From NCBI RefSeq assembly GCF_900116765.1, contig NZ_UETC01000017.1:1-64000 (forward strand): a DNA stretch of 64,000 nt, read 5' to 3'. A program made the position numbers and the translations under genes. Below the pieces are notes generated by a model. The model did not search any database and was not told where the DNA came from. It saw nothing but the letters and a program-made list of their open reading frames with translations. The first letter of the stretch is position 1. The number at the start of each line of letters is the position of its first letter. This document shows, one piece after another, positions 32,846 to 42,069 of the stretch. The stretch comes from Jannaschia seohaensis (GTDB lineage: Bacteria; Pseudomonadota; Alphaproteobacteria; Rhodobacterales; Rhodobacteraceae).

Positions 32846-35092
32846 ATGTCCGATTTCGCCGCCCCCATCGCCGAGCAGATTTGGGACATGAAGTATCGCC
32901 TCAAGGACGCGAGCGGCGCGCCGATCGACGCCGATATCTCGGCGACCTGGGATCGGATCGCCAATGCCCTCGCCGCGCCGGAGGATGAGCCTGCCCTCTG
33001 GACGCCCCGGTTTCGCGCCGCCTTGCAGGACTTCCGGTTTCTGCCCGCCGGCCGGATCGTGGCGGGGGCGGGCACGGACCGCGCCGTCACGCTGTTCAAC
33101 TGCTTCGTCATGGGCACGATCGAGGACAGTATGGCGGGCATCTTCGAGGCGCTGAAGGAGGCGGCGCTGACGCTCCAGCAGGGGGGCGGGATCGGCTACG
33201 ACTTCTCGACGATCCGGCCCTCGGGGGCGACCGTGAAGGGCGTGGCGGCCGATGCCTCGGGGCCGCTGAGCTTCATGGATGTCTGGGACGCGATGTGCCG
33301 CACGATCATGTCGGCGGGCTCGCGCCGGGGCGCGATGATGGCGACGCTGCGCTGCGACCACCCAGATATCGAGGATTTCGTCGCCGCCAAGGCCGATCCG
33401 GCGCGGCTGCGGATGTTCAACCTCTCGGTCCTCGTGACCGATCCCTTCATGGAGGCGGTCGCCGCCGACGCGGATTGGGACCTGATCTTCGACGGCACGA
33501 TCTACCGCACGACCCGCGCGCGGGAGCTGTGGGAGGCGATCCTGCGAGCGACCTACGATTACGCCGAGCCGGGGGTGATCTTCATCGACCGGATCAATGC
33601 CGAAAACAATCTGCGCTACGTCGAGACCATCGCCGCCACCAATCCCTGCGGCGAGCAGCCCCTGCCCCCTTATGGCGCTTGCCTGTTGGGCTCGATCAAC
33701 CTCGCCCGGCTGGTGGAGCGCCCCTTTGCCGCGGATGCGGCGCTGGACGTCGAGGCGCTGGAGGAGCTGACAGGCACCGCGATCCGGATGATGGACAACG
33801 TGGTGGACGCCTCACGCTTTCCCCTGCCCCAGCAGGAGGAGGAGGCGCGGGCCAAGCGGCGGGTCGGGTTGGGCGTGACGGGGCTGGCGGATGCGCTGGC
33901 GATGTGCGGGCTGCGCTACGGCACGCCCGAGGCAGCGGAGGCGACGGGCGGCTGGCTTAAAGCCATCGCCAATGCGGCCTATCTCACCTCGGCGCGGCTG
34001 GCGGCGGAGAAAGGTCCGTTTCCGCTTTATGACCGCGCGGCGATCCTGGCGGCGCCGATGGTGAAACGGCTGGACCCGGACGTTCAGGCCGCCATCGCGG
34101 AAAGCGGTCTTCGTAACGCGCTGCTGACCTCCATCGCGCCCACGGGAACGATCAGCCTGCTGGCGGGGAACGTGTCCTCGGGGATCGAGCCGATCTTCAG
34201 CGCGGAATATACCCGTAAGGTGCTGCAACCGGACGGATCGCGGACCGAGGAGGTCGTGCAGGACTACGCGCTCGCGGTCTGGCGCGCGCTGCATGGCGAC
34301 GCGCCGCCGCCCGGGAGCATCGTGACCGTGGCCGACCTGCGCCCGGCGGAGCATGTCGCGATGCAGGCGGCGGCGCAGGAATGGGTGGATTCGTCGATCT
34401 CCAAGACGATCAACGTGCCCGCCGACATCTCCTTCGAGGCATTCGGGGATGTCTACCTGGAGGCGTGGCGGACGGGGTGTAAGGGCTGCACGACCTATCG
34501 GCCCAATGAGGTGACGGGGAGTGTCCTGAGCACGGAGCCCAGCACGGCCCCCGCGCCCGCGCCTCAGGCTCAGGTGGAACCCTTCGCGCCGATGGACCGG
34601 CCCGGGCAATTGGGCGGCGAGACCTACAAGATCAAATGGCCGATGAGCGAGCACGCGCTCTATATCACCATCAACGATATCGAGCTCGACGGGCAGCGGC
34701 GGCCCTTCGAGATCTTCGTGAACTCCAAGAACATGGAGCATTTCGCCTGGACGGTGGCGCTGACGCGGATGATCTCGGCGGTATTCCGGCGGGGCGGGGA
34801 CGTGAGCTTCGTCGTCGAGGAGTTGAAGGCGGTGTTCGACCCAAGGGGCGGCGCCTGGATGCAGGGGAAGTACGTGCCCTCGATCCTGGCGGCCATCGGC
34901 GGGGTGATCGAACGGCACATGATCGCCATCGGGTTCCTGGAGGGCGAGGGGCTGGGGCTCAAGATCGACCCGGCGACACCGCCCATGCGGCAGGCGGCCG
35001 GGCCGAGTTGCCCGAATTGCGGGTCTTTCGACGTGCGGATGATCGAGGGCTGCGCCACCTGCGCGAATTGCGGGTTCTCGAAATGCGGATAG
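32846..35092 (+). CDS. nrdJ: Adenosylcobalamin-dependent ribonucleotide reductase (class II)
   Basis: A 748-residue enzyme reducing ribonucleotides to deoxyribonucleotides with a B12-generated thiyl radical, independent of oxygen. Visible residues: the first redox Cys in TLFNCFVMG (about residue 88), the thiyl/active-site segment NPCGEQPLPPYGACLLGSINLARL (about 265-288), the TGTISLLAGNVSSGIEP loop (about 434) and KTINVPADIS. The C-terminus is Cys-rich, CPNCGSFDV and CATCANCGFSKC, probably zinc-binding and carrying the reducing cysteines. This is the short NrdJ form, not the type of about 1200 residues. No cobalamin riboswitch was seen in the 77-bp upstream gap. Confidence 0.93.
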   Translation: MSDFAAPIAEQIWDMKYRLKDASGAPIDADISATWDRIANALAAPEDEPALWTPRFRAALQDFRFLPAGRIVAGAGTDRAVTLFNCFVMGTIEDSMAGIFEALKEAALTLQQGGGIGYDFSTIRPSGATVKGVAADASGPLSFMDVWDAMCRTIMSAGSRRGAMMATLRCDHPDIEDFVAAKADPARLRMFNLSVLVTDPFMEAVAADADWDLIFDGTIYRTTRARELWEAILRATYDYAEPGVIFIDRINAENNLRYVETIAATNPCGEQPLPPYGACLLGSINLARLVERPFAADAALDVEALEELTGTAIRMMDNVVDASRFPLPQQEEEARAKRRVGLGVTGLADALAMCGLRYGTPEAAEATGGWLKAIANAAYLTSARLAAEKGPFPLYDRAAILAAPMVKRLDPDVQAAIAESGLRNALLTSIAPTGTISLLAGNVSSGIEPIFSAEYTRKVLQPDGSRTEEVVQDYALAVWRALHGDAPPPGSIVTVADLRPAEHVAMQAAAQEWVDSSISKTINVPADISFEAFGDVYLEAWRTGCKGCTTYRPNEVTGSVLSTEPSTAPAPAPQAQVEPFAPMDRPGQLGGETYKIKWPMSEHALYITINDIELDGQRRPFEIFVNSKNMEHFAWTVALTRMISAVFRRGGDVSFVVEELKAVFDPRGGAWMQGKYVPSILAAIGGVIERHMIAIGFLEGEGLGLKIDPATPPMRQAAGPSCPNCGSFDVRMIEGCATCANCGFSKCG

Positions 35093-35139
35093 GACCGGTC
35101 GCGCGGCTTTCAGCCTAGGCGCGTGCGGCGATGGCGGGA

Positions 35140-35189
35140 CCGGGGGCCAGCCCCCGGACCCCCGGGATATTTGAACAGGGAAGAAAGAG
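35140..35189 (+). repeat. TATTT-tail repeat after nrdJ
   Basis: CCGGGGG (35140-35146), CCAG, CCCCCGG (35151-35157), then ACCCCCGGGATATTTGAACA and a purine end GGGAAGAAAGAG. It lies about 50 bp after the nrdJ stop, between that gene and the opposed tRNA-Asp. Confidence 0.7.
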
Positions 35190-35279
35190 CCCGGGTGCCG
35201 GAACCGCCGGGGCGTCGGGCCTCCGGGAGATGGCACTGTGTCAGCGGAAGGGATTTCACTCTGGCGAGGAGGGAGAAAG

Positions 35280-35356
35280 TGGCGCGGTTGACGGGGCTCG
35301 AACCCGCGACCCCCGGCGTGACAGGCCGGTACTCTAACCAACTGAGCTACAACCGC
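35280..35356 (-). tRNA. tRNA-Asp (anticodon GTC)
   Basis: A 77-nt cloverleaf on the minus strand. Acceptor GCGGTTG pairs with CAACCGC, discriminator G and encoded CCA. The D arm reads GCTCAGTTGGTTAGAGT, the anticodon stem CCGGC/GCCGG holds loop CTGTCAC (GTC), and the T arm is GCGGGTTCGAGCCCCGT. The 5' flank provides an additional CG-rich extension of the acceptor that should be removed by RNase P. Confidence 0.95.
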
Positions 35357-35846
35357 GCGCTTGCTCGCCGTCTAGGATGGGTTGGAAGGGGCGTCAAGCG
35401 ACGATTGACCTGTTATCGGCATATGCGTGAGAGAGCGGGCGGGATGGGCGTGACGTGGCCGCCCGAGGCGGGCGGCGCCAGCGCTGGCGGAGCGGGGTGA
35501 AACCGAGGGGGACCGCCCGCGGCGCGGCATTCTCCGCAGCGGTTTGCGGCCTCTGCAAAGGGTCGAGAGGTCCCGCGCCTCCGCGTCACCGGACCAGCCA
35601 ATTCAAGGACCGTTGCCGACGCGGCCTTGGGCGCTGCACGACATTGCCCCGCGTGCAGTCTTTCCACGCCCAGGCGCGGGCGCGCCCCGATTCGGCGGTG
35701 GAGCCGATAGGCGCAGCGGCCTCCGACCTGCGCTGAAAGGGCGCGGCTCAATCCGGGATGGCGCGGTTGACGAAGGAGAACCTGTCTTAGTTCCCTGGGA
35801 TGGTTATGGCCTGACCTTATCGGGCGCCCCAAGGAGCTTTGCAGTT
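35357..35846. other. Gene-free gap before a VPLPA-CTERM gene
   Basis: About 490 bp. A frame on the plus strand stays open into the downstream gene, but its translation is basic and low in similarity. The start of the tRNA-Asp promoter should be in 35360-35420, reading leftward. Nothing else recognisable. Confidence 0.4.
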
Positions 35847-36410
35847 ATGAAAATGCCAACGACTTTAAGGGTTGGAACCATCGGGGCGGTGTTCAGCGCG
35901 CTCTTCACGGCGGCCGCGGCGGCGGCGACGATCACCGGCACGCCAAGCGCGGATCCGTCGCCGGGATGGGCCCCAAACAGCACGAACCTCTTGAACTCGC
36001 TGTCGCAGACGCCCGGCCGGGTCGGCCAGGTGGCGCCGCATGTCTTGTTGAGCAGCACCGGGATCGGCAGCGTGACCCTGGATTTCTTCAATCTCGGCTC
36101 GGCGGGGCTGGCGTTTTTCGAAATCCGCTATGACGGCGTGCAGACCGGAACGACCGCACACCCGGTCGTCCCGAACGACACGATCCACACCGGCGGCATC
36201 GCGGTTTCGGCCGGGACAAGCGGTCTCGGCCTGACGTTCTTTGCCAATGAAACGGTCGATGTCCGCCTCGCCCTGGGCGGAGAGCGTGACTTCGACTTCG
36301 ACTGGACGACCTTCAACGTCGCGCCGGTTCCGGTTCCCGCCGCGCTCCCCCTACTGCTGGCCGGGATCGGAGCCCTGGGCCTGGTCGCGCGGCGGCGCAA
36401 GACCGCCTGA
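35847..36410 (+). CDS. VPLPA-CTERM sorting-domain surface protein
   Basis: A 187-residue protein with a signal peptide (TLRVGTIGAVFSALFTAAAAAATI, about 5-28) and a C-terminal sorting tail VPVPAALPLLLAGIGALGL followed by ARRRKTA. The tripartite tail (VPxPA, hydrophobic helix, Arg cluster) is the VPLPA-CTERM signal processed by exosortase-type enzymes in roseobacters. The mature part (about 30-155) is beta-rich, with NxT sites and TLDFFNLGSAGLAFFEIRYDG, and has no named domain. ATG 35847 has AAGGAG (35831-35836) 10 bp upstream. A second ATG at 35853 is possible. A good terminator follows. Confidence 0.8.
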   Translation: MKMPTTLRVGTIGAVFSALFTAAAAAATITGTPSADPSPGWAPNSTNLLNSLSQTPGRVGQVAPHVLLSSTGIGSVTLDFFNLGSAGLAFFEIRYDGVQTGTTAHPVVPNDTIHTGGIAVSAGTSGLGLTFFANETVDVRLALGGERDFDFDWTTFNVAPVPVPAALPLLLAGIGALGLVARRRKTA

Positions 36411-36438
36411 ACGCGCGTCGCCAAGGACAGGTGTGATG

Positions 36439-36462
36439 CGGGCGGCTTCGGCCGCCCGTTTT
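36439..36462 (+). terminator. Rho-independent terminator after the VPLPA-CTERM gene
   Basis: Stem CGGGCGGC (36439-36446), loop TTCG, GCCGCCCG (36451-36458), then TTTT. It lies 28 bp after the stop codon. Confidence 0.85.
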
Positions 36463-36600
36463 CGTATCGCGCTTTCGCCCTGCGCAAAAAGGTCAACAGA
36501 TGGCGTCGCGCCGTCCCGGCGCCGGGAGGCGCGGCGATCGGGCGGGACGCCACGGCCCAGTGGCCCTCTCCGGCGTCTGAGTACGGGCCGTCGCGCGCGG

Positions 36601-37250
36601 TCAGCGCCCCGGCAGCGGGATATGCTCCGCATCGTCGCCGGGCGGCAGGTGGAAGCGGCGGTTCTCCCAGTCGCCGGCGCGCCAGCCCCCCCCTGGCGGC
36701 CTAGATCCGCCCCTTGGAGGAGGCGACGAAGTTCCACCAGATATGGCGCGGCCCAGCAGCATCACACGCGCGCCCCGGTCCTCGTGCTCGTCGGGCAAAG
36801 GGGTGGCGGCCCCGGCCGACAGCACTGCATCGGCATAACACATGCGGCCGGGATGCGGGCCGAGAGCCGCTCCCCAAAGGCTTCGCCCAGCACGAAGCGG
36901 ACTTCCTTGCCCTCGGCCTCGATCAGGGGGAGGTCGGCCTTGGCCACATGCTCGAAATTGCTCTCGGCATCGTCGTGGGAGGCCGGGAGCGCCATCCAGG
37001 TCTGGAGACCGAAGAGGCTCTTGGGCCGCTGGCGATAGGCGCCATCCGCGCGCTCGGAATGGGTGATGCCATGTCCGGCGGCCATCAGGTTGACCGCGCC
37101 CGGCGCGACCCACTGGTCGGTGCCCAGGTTGTCGCGGTGATGGATCTGTCCCTTGAGTAGACAGGTTACCATGTTCAGGCCGATAGGCCGGTGGGAACGG
37201 ATGTCGGTCCCCTCGCCGGTCAGGAATTCGACGGGGCCCTTCCGGTCGCC
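36601..37250 (-). pseudogene. Decayed pirin gene
   Basis: The minus strand carries the remains of a pirin similar to the intact gene at 38139-39080. Matching pieces: GPVEFLTGEGTDIR, LLKGQIHHRDNLGTDQW, APGAVNLMAAGHGITHSER, EAEGKEVRFVLGEAFGERLSA, then LPDEHEDRGARVMLLGRA and, in a shifted frame, FHLPPGDDAEHIPLPGR. Against the intact copy, about 38 residues are deleted after HEDRG (the second-cupin strand region). At least one frameshift follows between 36680 and 36830, and the N-terminal 60 residues are lost before 37250. It cannot make a normal pirin. Confidence 0.8.
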
Positions 37251-38138
37251 CCCCTGGTTCGTCAAGAGATATGAAACATATCACTTTTCTGCGGGGGCAT
37301 GGCGGTGAGATCCAATCGGAGCGGCCCATAAGCACAATGGATTGGAAGCCCGTCGATGACACAGGTCCGATGCCCCTCTGCCGGTGCGATCTCTCGGAGC
37401 GTCGGGGCGACCCCACCGGGGGGCTGGAAAGTTCGCCTACACAATCCCCGCTCGGATTCTTCCCTCGAAATGAGCGGGGTTCCCTCGATTGCACCTCGGA
37501 TCCATTCGGGCTCCTCTCGGCAGAGCGTTTTGGGGCATCTCGGGGTTCCAGCTCCAGAAAGCGTCAGGGACCATCGCATATGGCTCTCTCGTGGGGTCTA
37601 CGGGTGCAGCGAGAACGTTACCCCCAGATCCTTACATCGGGCACTGCAGTCCGTCACCGGCAGCTCAGCCGACCCTGACCTTGCGCATGTCTGGACTGGA
37701 AGACGGCCCTCTTCCCCGGCTTGATACCCACGCACGCGACCCTGCATGTCCACTGCCATCGCGGGCCAGCAGACAGACTGCGACTCAGGTCAGCGAAGAG
37801 GAGCAGTCTTCTCCCGTCTCCTCCCTTGCTGGTCTTCACAGAAGAGCATCGGCCTCAGGTGACGGCCTGAGGAGCGTCCAGTGACTTCCTCTCTGCCGGT
37901 CACTTCGCCCCCCTCTTTTCGAATGCGGAAAGCGGATTACACCCTGATCTGCCCTTGCGGTGCCGAGACAGTTCTTGGCCGACACAGTGGATTCCATGAC
38001 CGGCGAAGAACGGAGGCCCTCATATGCCCCGCCCACCGTGCGTCCGCGCACCAACGGTGAGCGCCGAGCGATCTGCCCTCACGAGCCGAGATGTGACAGT
38101 CTTCTCTGAACCCGCCTTAGCTGACAGAAAGTCACCCG
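37251..38138. other. 890 bp of unidentified DNA between the two pirin copies
   Basis: Composition differs from the window: fewer GC-ending codons, frequent CTC/TCT runs and less codon-position bias in every frame. Several plus-strand frames of about 100-135 codons are serine/arginine/proline-rich and match nothing I know. No transposase, integrase motif or terminal inverted repeat was found. It looks like degraded or foreign DNA. Confidence 0.4.
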
Positions 38139-39080
38139 ATGTCTTGGAACCCCGCGCTGGACCCTCACTGCCCCACTGGCGATGATGTGGATGCCATCGA
38201 GACAGTCATCGTCCCCCGCGCCCGCGACATCGGCGGATTCGAGGTCCGACGTGCTCTCCCGGCTCCGAAGCGCCAAATGGTTGGAAGTTTCATCTTTTTT
38301 GATCAAATGGGACCTGCGGAATTGCTTCCGTCGCGCGGCTTGGACGTGCGCCCGCACCCGCATGTCGGGCTGGCCACGATCAGCTATCTCTATCGCGGCA
38401 AGATGCATCACCGCGACAGCCTTGGCACCGACGCATGGATCGAGCCGGGGGCCGTCAACTGGATGGTCGCTGGTCGCGGGATCACCCACTCAGAGCGCAC
38501 TGACGATGAAACCCAGGTGGACCCGATGCCTTTCTTCGGCATCCAGACCTGGGTGGCCCTGCCGAAGGACCACGAGGACCGCGCTCCGATGTTCCAGCAC
38601 GCAGCGGCCGACACCCTGCCCTTGCTCAAGGGCGAAGGTAAAGAAGTGCGCCTGATCCTCGGCACCGCCTATGGCGAACGCGCCCCAGTGGAGACTGCGA
38701 CCGAGATGTTCTACGCCGACGCCGTTCTTCAAGCGGGCTCGAAGCTGCCGCTGCCTGACGATCACGAAGACCGGGGCGTCTATGTGGTCGAGGGTTCGGT
38801 TGAGATCGCGGGCGACGTGTTCGAGGCTGGGAGGATGATGGTGTTCCGCCCGGGGGACCGTGTATCCATGACGGCCGGCCCATCAGGCGCTCGTGTAATG
38901 CTGCTCGGAGGTGAGACCCTGGAAGGCCCGAGATACATCTGGTGGAACTTCGTGGCCTCCTCGAAGGAACGGATCGAGGAAGCCAAGGAGGCTTGGCGAG
39001 CCGAAGCGTGGGACAGCAACCCGAGGTTCCATCTGCCGCCGGGGGATGATCAGGAGTTCATCCCGTTGCCGGCGCGATAA
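38139..39080 (+). CDS. Pirin family protein
   Basis: A 313-residue bicupin. The N-terminal cupin has the metal-binding HPH of RPHPHVGLATISYLYRGKM with HHRDSLG (about residues 70-95) and GAVNWMVAGRGITHSER with its His/Glu ligands (about 108-124). The C-terminal cupin holds EDRGVYVVEGSVEIAG and ARVMLLGGETLEGPRYIWWNFVASS. Pirins bind Fe or Ni; some are quercetin dioxygenases, others act as regulators, so the reaction is uncertain. Codon use is less GC-biased than its neighbours (for example TTT TTT GAT CAA), consistent with acquisition from elsewhere. A decayed, inverted relative lies 0.9 kb upstream. Confidence 0.9.
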   Translation: MSWNPALDPHCPTGDDVDAIETVIVPRARDIGGFEVRRALPAPKRQMVGSFIFFDQMGPAELLPSRGLDVRPHPHVGLATISYLYRGKMHHRDSLGTDAWIEPGAVNWMVAGRGITHSERTDDETQVDPMPFFGIQTWVALPKDHEDRAPMFQHAAADTLPLLKGEGKEVRLILGTAYGERAPVETATEMFYADAVLQAGSKLPLPDDHEDRGVYVVEGSVEIAGDVFEAGRMMVFRPGDRVSMTAGPSGARVMLLGGETLEGPRYIWWNFVASSKERIEEAKEAWRAEAWDSNPRFHLPPGDDQEFIPLPAR

Positions 39081-39169
39081 GCGGCCGCGACTTCTGGCCG
39101 AGAGGTCCTATCAGCTGATTGCGCGATGACCGGACCCAGGGAAGTCTCCGATCATCGCTGATATCCAGG

Positions 39170-41311
39170 TTAGACGAAGAGCGCGTCCGAGGGCGACAGG
39201 TCGGCCCGCGTGACGCCCAGCAGCGTGAGCGCATCGCCGTTACCCAGGTCCAGCGTAACGCCCTCCTCGTCCTGAAGGATATCCGCGGCACGGATCAGAT
39301 CCCGGGCGCGGTCGATGCCGTCGAAGTCGAACTCCACACGGTCGAGACCAGGCGCGAAATCCTCGATGACGTCCGCGCCATATCCGCGGGCGAACACGAA
39401 GACGTCCGCACCTTCGTCGCCACGCACTACATCCGCGCCACCTCCGGCGTCGATCCGGTCGTCGCCCGCGCGTCCGCGAATGGTCTCGTCCCTGCTGCCC
39501 CCCAGGAGCAGGTCGTCGCCGTCGGTCGGCGGGGTGCGCACGAAGACAGGCGCGGAAAGGACGCGCTCAGCGTTGTCGAAGCCGTCGCGGAAGCGAATCT
39601 CCACCGCGACATCGGCACCCAGATCCTCTTCGGTCAGCTGATATGTGGGCTGGAAGGCGCCGGGGATCGGCTCGTCGTCACGGAGCCACGCGTAGATGAA
39701 ATCGTCCGGATCGAAACCGTCCAAGTCGACGATCTCCGGTTCCGCCGTCAGCGTCGCGCCCACGACCGGATCCCCGGACAGGCCGATCTCCCCCTCGGCC
39801 GGGGTCTGGAGGTTCTCGACCAGTCGCGGCGGCCCGCCTGCGCCCCCGAGCCGCACCGAAAGAGTGACCTCCGCTCCGTCCGCGTTGGCGATCGTTGCCC
39901 GCGCGACGACCGCGGCGCCCACCTCGTCCGGCGTCAGAGTGTATCGCAGGCCGTTCGCGCCCTCGATCGTCTCGGCTTGTCCGTCGAAGACGCGGAACCA
40001 CTGGATGTCCGTCTCCGTCAGCCGCCCGCTGCTGTCCAGGTCCCCGGCGAGCCGCAGCACGGCGCCTTCCACGGCGTCGCCCTGCATCCGGGCGTTTGTT
40101 ATCTCCAGGAATGGCCGCGTCTCGCGTTCATATTCGCCAATCGCCAGCTCGGACAGCGCGACCTCGCGCGAGAGGACGTCGAGCTGTCCGTCGACATCGC
40201 GCTCGTTCCAGGCGAAGAAAAGCGTTTCGTCGGAGGCCTGCGCGATCTGCGGAAGCCGCTGGATCGCGGGCCCGCCGGCGACGAGGTAGTTGTCGCCAAC
40301 GGGTTGGTTATCGGCATCGAAGACCTGCGCGAAAACATCCGAGTTCTCGGACCATGTCACGGCCCATCCGCCATCCGCCAGCGCGATGGCGGCAAATCCG
40401 TCAACCGCGTCGGAGTTCAGCCGATCCTCACTGATCCAGATCGGATCGGGGGCAATCACGTCGGCCTTGAAGGCACGCGGCGACGCGGTGACCTCGAAGG
40501 CGTGGAAGGGCGTGAATTCCGGGGGCGGCGTCTCGCCCTCGGCGTAAGGGAAATTCACGAAGACGAGAAACTGATCGCCTCCAAGAGAGAGGAAGGAATC
40601 GAGTGTCAGGCTCAGATCGGCCTTCGACCGCTCGACGAACGGAAGACCGTAATCCTCAGGAATGTCCAAGTAGTTGTTCGTCGTGATCGGTGACTGTTCC
40701 GCGAACGCGAAGGAGCGGGAGTTGTAATTGAGGCGGAACCCTTCGGCCACATCGAAGCCGGGGCGCGGGTTCAACGGATTCTGGGGGACGTCGATCTGGG
40801 TCGGCTCCAGGAACTCCAGATCCTCGAAGAGCACGCTGGTGTAGCGGGGGAAGTCAAAGTCCGGGTCCCGCTCCGGCGTGACCCGGGCGGCGAAGCCCCC
40901 GTCAGACTCGGCGGCTACAACGAGAAGTTCGAGAGGACCGGGCGAATCCTCAGGCTGCTCGATCACCGTGAAGACGGGGGTGAGGGCCAGCCCGTCGGCC
41001 CGCACCTGCTGCGCGAGCACCACGCCGGTGGGTCCGTCCGGCCCGGTCTGCTGGGCGATCCAGGACAAGAGCAACGTGTCGTCGCTCAGCACCGTCACCT
41101 CGGGCTGGCGCGCCCCGAACCAATCGCCTTCGGGGCGGAACTCTTCGCCCAGGGTGCCGTCGGTCTCGCGGACGCGCAGCACGATGTCGAATGCGCCGTC
41201 TGGACCGCGGGACTGATAGGCGATGGCGATACGTCCATCCGCGAGCGTTGCGACGTCGGGATTGCCATCGAGATCAGGATTTGGGGCGTTAATGATGGTG
41301 GGAAATGACAT
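39170..41311 (-). CDS. RTX-type secreted protein with repetitive beta domain
   Basis: A protein of about 713 residues, acidic and without a signal peptide. The N-terminal 400 residues hold blade-like repeats such as DVATLADGRIAIAYQSRGPDG, PEVTVLSDDTLLLSWIAQQ and IALADGGWAVTWSENSDVFAQVFDAD, as in secreted beta-propeller proteins. Two Ig-like segments (about 440-600) precede the RTX block GDDLLLGGSRDETIRGRAG and GGGADVVRGDEGADVFVF (about 610-660). The end follows a serralysin-type pattern (IEDFAPGLDRVEFDF). ATG 41311 is preferred because AAGGA lies 8 bp upstream; ATG 41380 would add 23 residues. Probably a type I secretion substrate. It is convergent with pirin. Confidence 0.78.
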   Translation of the reverse strand: MSFPTIINAPNPDLDGNPDVATLADGRIAIAYQSRGPDGAFDIVLRVRETDGTLGEEFRPEGDWFGARQPEVTVLSDDTLLLSWIAQQTGPDGPTGVVLAQQVRADGLALTPVFTVIEQPEDSPGPLELLVVAAESDGGFAARVTPERDPDFDFPRYTSVLFEDLEFLEPTQIDVPQNPLNPRPGFDVAEGFRLNYNSRSFAFAEQSPITTNNYLDIPEDYGLPFVERSKADLSLTLDSFLSLGGDQFLVFVNFPYAEGETPPPEFTPFHAFEVTASPRAFKADVIAPDPIWISEDRLNSDAVDGFAAIALADGGWAVTWSENSDVFAQVFDADNQPVGDNYLVAGGPAIQRLPQIAQASDETLFFAWNERDVDGQLDVLSREVALSELAIGEYERETRPFLEITNARMQGDAVEGAVLRLAGDLDSSGRLTETDIQWFRVFDGQAETIEGANGLRYTLTPDEVGAAVVARATIANADGAEVTLSVRLGGAGGPPRLVENLQTPAEGEIGLSGDPVVGATLTAEPEIVDLDGFDPDDFIYAWLRDDEPIPGAFQPTYQLTEEDLGADVAVEIRFRDGFDNAERVLSAPVFVRTPPTDGDDLLLGGSRDETIRGRAGDDRIDAGGGADVVRGDEGADVFVFARGYGADVIEDFAPGLDRVEFDFDGIDRARDLIRAADILQDEEGVTLDLGNGDALTLLGVTRADLSPSDALFV

Positions 41312-42069
41312 CGCAGGTCCTTCAAAATAGGCGTTCAAGCCCTCAGAATAGGCGTCCAAGGATGTCAGTGATAAGTTCATTCCGCACGAGGCGAAACCCC
41401 GCCACCCCTATATATCTGAAAATGCCAACTTTTCCTCAGGGCGCTTTGAAGGCGCGCCTGGAATATTGAGCTGATCTTTTTGCCGGCAGCGCAGATTTCG
41501 CGCCACACTGAATTCAAGGCGTTTTGAGACCGCTCGGTATGCCCCTGCGACTTTATCCCCGGTCACCACGCTCCCCTCCGAATGCGGTCAACTCAGTCCC
41601 AGCCTGCACCTGTGGGGCCTATGTGAGGTTCCATGTGAAGACCCCGGTCTCGATCTTCTCCGACAGGGCAGGCCCATCGTCCCGCGCGACCACGCCTGAG
41701 GTGCCCCGAGGGCGCGCTGGGCTTGGATGGTCTCGGCCCCCCTCTCACGCAGCCTCGCTGCGGGTGCTGCGGGTGGTTATCTCCGTGCGTCCATCGCTGA
41801 TCCCATTCCTTGAGGCCGGAGACCGTCAGGGGATGCTTCCCATCGGGGAAGCACATGTCCTCGATATGGTGGGCGGTGCGCTGGAAGGAGTCGCGGTTTG
41901 CGATCTGGTGCTGGCCTGCGGCAAAACCGTTGATCGTCATGGCGACGTCGCTGCCTCACGCCATGGTCTTAGTCATTATCATGATGGTGCTGGGGGTTCT
42001 TCTGTTCGTCTGGTCGGATTGGTGGCTGCCCACGTGCCCCTCATGGTCGATCTGCGGTTGCCCTCGGGG
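41312..42069. other. Gap with a possible gene remnant
   Basis: About 760 bp between two leftward genes. The part next to the RTX start (41381-41520) is AT-rich and probably its promoter. Minus-strand codons at 41740-41940 read MTINGFAAGQHQIANRDSFQ and continue plausibly for about 50 residues before turning into low-complexity sequence. This may be a fragment of a lost gene. Base composition resembles the 37.3-38.1 kb gap. Confidence 0.35.
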
